Shown: piece by piece, positions 55,435 to 64,000 of the stretch
How positions within the stretch are numbered: the first letter of the stretch is position 1
Layout of the letters: each line of letters starts with the position of its first letter
From: Cercophora sp. LCS_1
Taxonomy: Eukaryota > Ascomycota > Sordariomycetes > Sordariales > Lasiosphaeriaceae
Direction of reading: 5' to 3'
NCBI GenBank assembly: GCA_036250225.1
Contig: JAPZLL010000008.1
Location: 248,001 to 312,000, forward strand
Length of the DNA stretch: 64,000 nt
The notes under the pieces: generated by a model
What the model saw: the letters and a program-made list of their open reading frames with translations, nothing else
Database searches by the model: none
Told to the model about the DNA's origin: nothing
Position numbers and translations under genes: made by a program

Positions 55435-58400
55435 GTCGGCCGCTGCTACACTGCAACGGCAATGTAGTTTACCTGTAGATTGAACAAGGAAAGCTAGCTG
55501 GTGGGACCTGTCCTGTGTGGGGGGAGAATACAACACTCGGACATTCCAGCTTTCCTGCGCACCCTTTGTTGGCCCAAAGATCATGGTGGTCCCGTTGTCC
55601 GCCTTGCCGTATACTACCCTCAGCGCCTCTCTCGGTCCGGTTACCGAGCCATCGTCCATGTCGTCTCCATACTGACGTCAAACCGGCATATTGGATGCGA
55701 CCCCTTTCTTTCCAGTGCTGCTTCGTCTTGTCTGTGCCGCTCCCGTCTAGTGTTTACTTCCCTGTCAGTGGTAAAGAAGCAGCGACCATGAGCCGTACAT
55801 CGATATGTCTTTCCAAAACAGAACACTCCATTTTCGTTAGACGAGTGTAAATCTCCCCTCCCCAGAGGACAATCATTTCATCCCATCTCATCCCACGCCT
55901 TTTTTCCCCGGCTGTTATCCTTCAGCCGAAACCCGTCTCTATACCGAGAGTAGATCCGAGAACAGAAATAGACTTTACACAAACCCAAACAAACGCGCTT
56001 TATTTCGCCTTCTCCCGCGTCTCGTCTCGTCGTTGTCATTGTCAGGCGGAACCCGAAATTGGAGGGGAAAAGCCCAGACCGCAACACAACATATATACAC
56101 ACACACCGTCTTGCCGGCAACCGGCCAGGCGACCGGACATTGTCGAGCTGTGGTCCGATTGCCCAAGGCGATCTGCGGAAAAGCGCATTATCTGCTTCGC
56201 TTCTCACTCTCTCCAGAGAGCGACAGAATCCCCACCATGATTCGCACACATGAACCAAGGTCGACATGCTGAAACTTCTTTTTTGCACTGCGTCACTGCG
56301 TCGTGAATGCCACGTACGTCAGCGAAACGCAAACGAGCAGATGAGCTGCGAGATCACCGCCTGGAGACGAGGGCAAAAATGGCATCAGATCGACAGTGCC
56401 ATTGTGCTCACACCACCTCTGTCCCGGTTTGGCAAGTCGGTTTGTAAGCCGGGACCGGACGTCCAGCAAGTGGTAGCAGCAGCCCTTATTAGGTGGTCGA
56501 CTGGCGTAATCCCGTCCATACAATGCCACAGTAGGAACGGGTCGATAAGCCGGATCCCAGACCCGGGATCCATGCTTCCCTATAGCGCCGAAGACAATGG
56601 AGCGAGGGCCGAATTCTTCCGTCGGCCAAATTTCCATGTTGCTTCCATTGTTCGAAGAACCCACTTGGCCGGACAGGGCCGTGTCAGAGGTTGACAAGCC
56701 GCCACCACCGTCGCTCTTACAGTGCGGCCTATAGCTGCCACGACCCGAACGAGCCCCAGACCCAGGTCCCAACGCCGCGGCATGAAGGCCCAGAAAGCGT
56801 GCGGCCACACCGCGACCAAGTGCTTGAACCGGATCTGGGACAGACGGGGCGTATCGCTACCAAGCTTGTCCGCCCAAGCTCCCCTGCCACCCTGTCACCC
56901 TCATCGAGGCGACCGGGCCGGGGTCTGTCCGCTTCGATGCGTGGGAGACAGCTACCTAGGTAGGTCCAGCTCCAGCTCCAGCTCCAGCGCGTCTCCGTTC
57001 CGCTCCTGGTTGCCAGAGAAGCCTGCCCGGCTTCCTCTTGCTTCCGCCTGCTGCGAGCCGCGGTTACCGGACACCGGCCGGGGGTTTTTGACGGGAGTCT
57101 ATCGCCTCCCCGCAGTCTTTGGCTCGTGGCTTCTTGGTCTCCGCCCAGTGGATTCGCTCCCAGGCTCTCTCACAAAAGCGGCGCGGAGCAAGCGCGGCAA
57201 GTGGTGCTCCGGGAAGGGTTCCACTGGCCGACAAGGGATGCAACAAAGCGGGCGCCGGGACCGTGCATCCCCTCCCCCTCCCAAGCTGAAGCCATGAATC
57301 CATCACGGCGGCGGGGAAGCCCACGTCGATCCCTCAAGGTCGCCGCAAACTGCAGCTCCCAACTCACTGGTAACGTCGGTTTCTAGCACCTGTCGCGCGC
57401 AATTGTCAGACAACTTATATCCTCTGTGACACCTGGACGAATAGGACGCCGCCGTCTCGCCAAAGCCCGCTGCACGCCCTGCCCAATTGGACGAGCACGT
57501 CAACTATCATGACACGCTTGTCACCACGAAACGACACGTCGATCGCACTCGCACCTGCTCGCCTATTTCGCAGTGAGGGGGAAACTTGGCGTGCACGCTC
57601 CTCCCTCTTACTTTTTCTCCTCGTCGGCGCTTTTGCGGCATAAGGCATCGCGGCGGCGCTGGCCCAGGTCAGTGGGTACTTGGAGGGGAGAGAAGCCAGG
57701 CATGAGACAGCAAGCTAGACCACGATGCGGTCTGTGACGGCCAAAATTTCCCGACAGCGAGCAGCCAGGGGAAATGATGGTCCGACATGGGTTTAAAAGG
57801 CGACGTGTGGGTGGATGGATGGCCGTGCAGCTTTCCTCGTTCGCCAACGTCCACACCATCACGCTTTTCCTCCCCACCAACCTCTCGCTGCATACACATT
57901 CCTTGATGTGTGGCCGTTGCCAGCTGATGCGCTGCACCTAAACATCATTGGGAGCTAGGTTGGGATGCAGGAAATGATGTTGACAATGGCTCGCTCGGAC
58001 ACCAATAATCCATGCCCCGCAGCCCGTCCAGCACGAGACGTCCTGTCCGATGGCCGCTGCGTCGCAAACGGAGCCGGATGGCACGCTCGATGCAGACAAA
58101 CGTTGAAAACCCCCAATTTAATCATGCGCCAGGTGCGGCAGCGGCAACAAGGTTCCTGTACCGATGCGCGTGTGCTGCACATCAAGTTGCTGAGAGCGGT
58201 GTCGGCAGGCAGGCCTCACACGAGATGCTGATGGTGAATCCGGCTAAGGCTGGAGGGACGGCGCAAAGAAAAAGGAAGCATTCCTTGCCCTCCCCTGTCA
58301 CCCTACCTCGGAGGGCTTGGGGGAGCCTCATGGCCCGGTCGATCATCTTTCCTGAGACGACAGGTTCCACGTTGCACAGGGGTGCCATTTTAGTGGAGAA

Positions 58401-61400
58401 GGAAGGTTGACGACAGCGCTGAAGACCGCTAACGCTTTCTTTTTCGGCATCTTGCCGGGGTCGCTGACTGGCTGCTCCGTAGCCCTTGCGTCCCCGAACG
58501 CAACCTCGCCGCCCCTCTGGGCAAGAGTGGGGTTGGTGACCTTGAGGAGCGGGAAGAGACCTGATTGGCGACTGGCTGAGTTGCTGAGAACCAGTCAGTC
58601 GTCGAGAGGTCCACCCACGACTAGCGACAGCTCGGCCGACAACTGACAGCGCCGACACCAGCACCTTCATCCGACGACAGAGCAGGCTGACTGGCCCGGT
58701 GTCTGCTTATTAGACAGCGGCCGGCCTTGAAGGTGGTGGCTACGAGGAGCCGAGAGCGCGCAGATCAGTGTTAACACAGCTGTGCTATGATCGTTACCAC
58801 AAACCAACCCAGGCTTTCGGGAGATGGCGCGCATCCCAACGGACCCTCCTTGGCCAGAGCGCGGCTGCTCTCGAGTCTAGACTGTCTTTTCTTCTTTTGT
58901 AGGCTTTGCGGTCTTCAGTGCGGCCGGCAGATGTGGTCCCGGCACGGGGTTCGAGCCCAAGAGCTCCGAGCTTCCGTGGGGCTTGCGGGAGGCGTTTGCT
59001 AGCGACCAAACTCCACGTCAAAGCGCTGTGCAAGTGAACACACGGGGTCCATCGGGTGCTTGCTCTGGCAGCCAAAATGCTCGGTGACAGGAGCGCCTCA
59101 GGGGCACAAAGTCGAAGCACCAGATAGCCTCGGCGTCAAGCTGAATCACAACTGGGAAGCGTAGCGTTCCGTGCTCCCACACAGCAAGCTGCTTATCAAA
59201 ACCGTCGTCCATCAACCGAGGCAGAGATCCCCCACCGCCTGTGTGTGCATGCTTCTGGTCGGGTTCACCCGGGGTTTGGTGAGTGAAAGATGGGGAATGC
59301 TCGCAAAAGGATGTGCTGCACAATGCTCCATGTAGCCCCTGGCTTATATTACCTCAATTAAAGGGCTGAACCGTCCCCAGCCAGGATGCGACATGGGATC
59401 TTGGTAGTCAGGGACGTATCGATGATGCTCGGGTGGTCCATGCTCAAGCTTCGAGGGATCGACCAGAGGGTGCTGCGCGATGTTACCTCCCAGCATCAGA
59501 CAAACGAACTTGTCTCAGGGGTAGGAAGCCTTCGGCGCCGAGGCGAGATGCGAAGGGCAACTCCAGAGATGGTGGTGCTATGTGAAAATTCCGCGCGCCT
59601 GCGTCGCGTAGCATGCCGTCCCGGCAAAGACCTGGAGCGTGGACGCGTCAACGACGCGAACTCTGACGGCCCACGTGTCGGGCGTTCTATAAAAAGTCAA
59701 AAGGTGGTGTGAAGCCCTGAGATCGTTGATGGCCATCAGAGGGAGCGTGAAGATCAGCTTGGCGGCAACCTTGTTCGCAAACACTTCCTCGGACGATCTT
59801 CCGCCTCTGGAGTATCAAGTGCAGGAGAGGGGGGCCTATCTCATCACATGAATGGCCATCAACCGCAGTTATGCGCCGGGCATGGTCCTGTGCTTGCTCC
59901 CGGAAGATCCCCGGTAACTCATGACGAGAAGTGTCACAGCTTCTCGATGGAAATCTCTTGCGCACAGACAAACGGCGGGGTTACGGGGTACTGGACCTCG
60001 TAGCTGTGTCTGAGGACGCACGGGAATACGGTGCATGTATTTGCATCGAGCAAAAAGCTTGAACATAACCGAGCTCCGAGCTCCGAGGCAGTGTGGGTTG
60101 CGCCAGGGTACCAGAGAACCTCGCAGTCGCCAGTTGAGACAGTCGCAGGTGTTGGATGCGAGGGACACATCGGAAGCCACCCCGCCAAGTTCAGCTTCGG
60201 AAGATTTTGTGATAGCGGGAGAGATCAGATGAAAATGCTCAAGGCTGAGGTGTGCACAGGGCAGCCCGCAAGCGCACCCTGGAGGTGGCTGACTGGTGCG
60301 GATCGTGGGCGTCGGCTTCTGGACCCTGGTTTCTCATCTCTTTGAGCTTCTTCGAGGCCAAATCTTGCGAGATATAAGGCCGCGTCCAATCATGAGGCTC
60401 GCATGAGTTCACGGCGAAGACGCGCATTGCAGTGATGTGTGGAGTGAGATGTAACGGACACTTGCCGGATCAAGATGATCGACGGCGATGTGCCAAAAGC
60501 TCAGACGACTCGGTTGGAGTTTAGCATTTCCCAAGCGCCTGTGAGTCTTGGCCGCATAACGACCAGGTGAGCGCCCACCAGATGGCGCACGCTTCCCGTC
60601 GCTCACTCATCCGACCGATGAGGAGAGATGCGCTGGATAGGAGATTGAGGTGGAAAAAATCCCCTAGCGTTCAACGTCTCGACCCGCCCAGCGTGGGAGG
60701 AGGGCATTGATCTGACAAGACCGAGCCGCCTGTGCCGAGCATCAAAACTGGAGTCGTTGCGTGTGACCAAGATCCCGTTGTTGTAACTCCCGGGCGTGGT
60801 TTCCTCTTTCTGTGCGGATAAGTCGAGGCATCGTCTCGGAAATGCGTTTGGGGAAGTAGAAGATCGCAGATAGACGAGACGCACAATATGCCTCATCCAT
60901 GTGAACGCCGACGGTACGGCTGCGGCATAAGAGATAAGGTGTCCTATAGCACAGGCTGGGTGCTTATAGTACCAGACTTCCATCCCAGTCGCCATCTATG
61001 GTGAATCCTCGGATTGGTCGCCAGGAGAAAGCCTCCCGCTGCTTCACGGTGTCGACGTCAGGTCCCATGGGCATTGAACCCCTGGCGGCACAAGGTCAAT
61101 CATCAATGCCTCGCCCATCGACATCGGACGGACAGGGTTCTCGCTGCCAACCACCGAGCCCTCGGCCAGCACGCAATCTCATGATGTTGAGCGTGTGAGC
61201 TTCGCGGGCGTAGCGCTGTGATCCAATGCGGGAGATGCAGCTGTCGGGGGACAGATGCTCGTGGAGTTGCTTTTGCTTCTCGGCTGGGCGACGTGCTGGA
61301 TCCAGGTTAGAACATGCCTGCATCGGGCTAGGATGGCGGGCTGTTCGACGAGCTTGCTTGGGGCTACTCCCCCCCGCTGTCCCCCGTCCAGGGCTGGTGT

Positions 61401-64000
61401 TGTACCCCCGCTAAGTTTTGACGACCTGCGAGCCCTTGTGGCAACGGCCGAGCCTCGAGTTCCTCCTTGCACGGCCGGCGGTCTCGCAACGACCCAATCG
61501 AGACTTTGTGCTGCCTTTTTGTGCCAGCCCAAGACCCGAAACCCCGCTTGTCCCGACTTGAGGGGGACAAACTTGGTATTGGACCCCTTCATGCTGGGTC
61601 GGCGGGCATCATGCAGCCGCTGCATGTCGCTTCCAACTTTGGGGCCATGCCACCAGACTTTTTACCTGTGGGTGGCCTTCCGGGCCTGGGTACTTGCCTA
61701 CTTTGGGATGGATGTACTTGTGATTTGGGAGGGGGACACGCAGCCTCAAGGCAAGTAGCGTGGTTGTGAATCATCTTGACGTTGCGCTCTGTCGTCCCTG
61801 GCTTTCGTGATGCTGCCATTGCCATCGTCGTTGCTTCTCTTTCGCTTTCAAGGGTACATGCAGCGAGATCGTCAGCCCATCTTTTTAGTGCTTGTAGCGA
61901 CCGGACTGCCGATTGTCAGGGAATCCGCCAAGCTCGGACGGTGGACCCAAGGAGATTTTTACGCCAGCAGACGGGACACAGAACACGGGCCTGTGTCGTG
62001 GTGAGGGGCACAGAGGCAGTCGAGGGGTAGATGGAAGAAAAAGATGGTGGCACGCAACCAACGCCACACAAGTTGCCGGTTCGACAGAGGTGCAGAAGCA
62101 AGCTGAGCCCTCTCATACATCCGGCCATCTGCGTCCACAGGTGAGAAGCCTTGCTGCCCGTCCAGCGGACGTTGTTCTGGAAGCGTGCGAATGAGGGTGC
62201 GAGAGGAATGGCAGGCCGATTTCCGCGAGCGAATGCCAATGGGCCACAGTGTGCCAATGATCTCCGTCGTCGCAACATCCCGTGAACCAGATGAAGTTGA
62301 CCGTCAAAAGAGGAGCAGCAGAGATGTCTGCCGCAATGGCGGGAAATGATTGGCATCGGCTGTCCCAGCTTCACACTCGCGGCTCCGCTGTGATTTGCAT
62401 ACGCCGGTTGAGCAAATCACACTAAGCGTGCGCACAAAATGGAGGGGGCTAGGGACATCGTTGGGAGGGAGCGCTTGTTTGGGAGAAGACAAGACGGAAG
62501 ACCCCCGGTAGTCCGTTGCAGTGGTGGGTGTGGTGTGCCGTTTGGGCATTTCTGAAGCAGCAGACGAGATGAGAGACACTGCGGCCGAGGAAGCGTCAAG
62601 GAAAAAAGGCACACACACGGTACGCCGGGTGGTACTTGGCAATCCACTTTTCCCCAGACCGCTGAAGGTTGGCTGAGACTTTTTTTCTTGTGTTGAGGAG
62701 GAAGGAGCTGTTCTGCAGCTGTCTTATCGTTGATGCGGAATCCCAGCCGAGTGACTCCGGCCACCCCCAAATTCGGCTAACCGTCCACCCTCCGAGTCCT
62801 GTCCTCGAGCTTCAAACTGCAAGTGCCTTCTTTTCGTGCAACGCCAGGCCTAGCTACCGAGGGTGAGCTACCTTGGCCAAGGCTCTACCTGTGCCCCCGT
62901 CTGTCCACCTGCGTTTTGGACTTTTGGTGCTGTGCGTTGCGTGGAGTTGCAAGCTCGCGGTCCCAGGTTGCTCTTTCCGGCATAATCCGTCTTGAAGACA
63001 CCAGACTGATGAGCCGGGGGGAGGAGCTCCTCCACTCATGCCCACCAGCCCACCAGCCCACCTGCCCATAGGCCTTGGAAGCTTCTCCCGCTCCGAAGCA
63101 GCAGCGCCAGCACTAGCACAGGAAGGAGAGGTGGGCAATCCCGTCTCCCGTCTTCTTTCGATTGGACTTTGTCCCGTGCCCCAGCACCTGGTAACGAACG
63201 AACAACCTGAACCACCTTCCATCGCCCGCAACTGCGCGGTCATTCTAGATGTTCTCTTGCATCCTCCATGCTGCCCTTGACCTTGCACTTGCGCCGAGAC
63301 CCTGGCCACGAGACACTCAATCTCTCACCCTGGAGCCCTACCGCCTGGTGCTTCATTGGGTACGGAATACATGGGGGCGAGGGGACAGCATTCTCGGTTC
63401 CGCGTCTTGTGATGGTGCATTCGCCTTCTCGCGCCGCCCCTGAGACGTCATCAAGGCTCCATCGGCGCGCCCAGCACGATATCGCATGGTTTGCGGTGGC
63501 AGCGGCCAGACCACCATTGTGACATTGTCCTTTTCATCTCATCTCGAACCGGTACCCATCCTGCCTGGCAATCGCGGGGATCAGAGATCAACGCTAGGCC
63601 CGCTCTCATCCCATCTTTTTTCGGGCGATTAGCTGGACGGAGAGACGGCGGAGGCTGCTCCTGGCGCTCATCCGTCCTGCTTGCCGGTGCCGGGCCTTGC
63701 ACTGACACTGACGCTGACACGGTCACGGTCACGGACTCGGTCACGGACGCGCGACACACAATCCATTGACTGCGAATCAAATTTCGACCACATCTGTCCT
63801 ACTGTCTTTGGCGGGTTGAGTTACTTGACTACGCAAGGAGCAGCGCAGTACATTCAAGAAAGAGAGAAAAAGTTGTCAGGGGCCCACAAAACGGTACAGA
63901 GCGCTGGTGCGGTGTCCAATAGACTGACGCCATCGGCCGTCTGTCATAGCTGTTTTGAACGTGAAAGAGGCGACAGGAAGGCTCTGCACGCCCGTCCGTC

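Larger units (their letters stand above)
51793..64000. other. 12-kb gene-poor block, no convincing gene
   Basis: I looked on both strands for known families, splice-joinable frames, tRNA or other RNA signatures and transposon genes and found none. Frames are short, mutually overlapping and compositionally chance-like. Base composition stays balanced to GC-rich, so it does not look like RIP-mutated repeat DNA. It contains scattered simple repeats (GCTGTT near 52060, GA/GT at 54240, CATC near 55416, TCCAGC near 56970, a GGTCAC-like run near 63720). It may be the extended promoter/leader of a gene to the right, or hold noncoding transcripts. Confidence 0.45.

Noticed and set aside
58930..58970. 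tRNA-like T-arm sequence GGGGTTCGAGCCC
   Set aside because: The flanks do not pair into a T stem or acceptor stem, and no A box or anticodon arm is found at the right distance.
60603..60995. A 130-codon minus-strand frame in the gene-poor block
   Set aside because: No motif or splice context was found, and the overlapping frames are equally open; it looks like chance.
1..64000. Transposons, RIP-degenerated repeats, secondary-metabolite clusters, CRISPR or prophage features
   Set aside because: I saw no transposase, reverse transcriptase, long terminal repeats, strongly AT-biased tracts, PKS/NRPS modules or direct-repeat arrays.

Overview
The window is nuclear DNA of a filamentous ascomycete, most likely a Sordariomycete. 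Genes carry many short introns (45-124 bases, GT..AG with CTAAC/CTGAC-like branch points, one GC..AG). The proteins read like Neurospora/Chaetomium orthologues: NTE1, FlbE, an Ist2-type anoctamin, Syo1, Dbp10 and peroxisomal Lon. I see no transposon, rRNA, tRNA, CRISPR array or prokaryotic feature. All exon boundaries were derived by hand by joining open frames across consensus splice sites.

Layout. 0.8-5.5 kb: NTE1 lysophospholipase (+), convergent with a homeodomain + zinc-finger regulator (5.9-9.7 kb, -). 11.7-12.7 kb: a single-pass membrane protein (-). 15.1-16.1 kb: conidiation regulator FlbE (+) behind a 2.4-kb upstream region. 16.5-20.3 kb: two fungal proteins of unknown role (-), one with SH3-like domains. 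21.4-23.8 kb: anoctamin (-). 24.4-24.6 kb: U2 snRNA gene (-) with a TATA box and a perfect 14-bp inverted repeat upstream. 25.1-28.0 kb: a small secreted cysteine-rich protein, a PLP-dependent aromatic-amino-acid-type decarboxylase with a GC-AG intron, and a tiny two-exon gene (all +). 29.6-30.7 kb: GNAT acetyltransferase (+). 31.2-33.4 kb: RPA2 (-) divergent from a DUF202 membrane protein (+). 33.5-35.8 kb: a type II membrane protein of the fungal 'glycosyltransferase 2' group (-). 36.3-42.6 kb: Syo1 (+), a J-domain protein (-) and Dbp10 (+). 42.9-43.8 kb: IPP isomerase (-). 44.5-46.6 kb: MATE transporter (-). 48.8-51.8 kb: peroxisomal Lon protease (+) ending in the PTS1 tripeptide SRL.

From about 51.8 kb to the right edge (12 kb) I find no convincing gene. 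That block is not AT-rich and does not look RIP-mutated; it holds only simple repeats and could be the regulatory region of a gene beyond the window.

Most genes are housekeeping (lipid homeostasis, splicing, ribosome assembly, replication, isoprenoids, peroxisome quality control), mixed with developmental regulators (homeodomain protein, FlbE) that have large upstream spaces. Nothing forms a secondary-metabolite cluster. The least conventional items are the cysteine-rich secreted protein, the palindromic element upstream of U2, the telomere-motif palindrome near Lon, the homeodomain protein's repeated C-terminal module, and the 12-kb gene-poor block.
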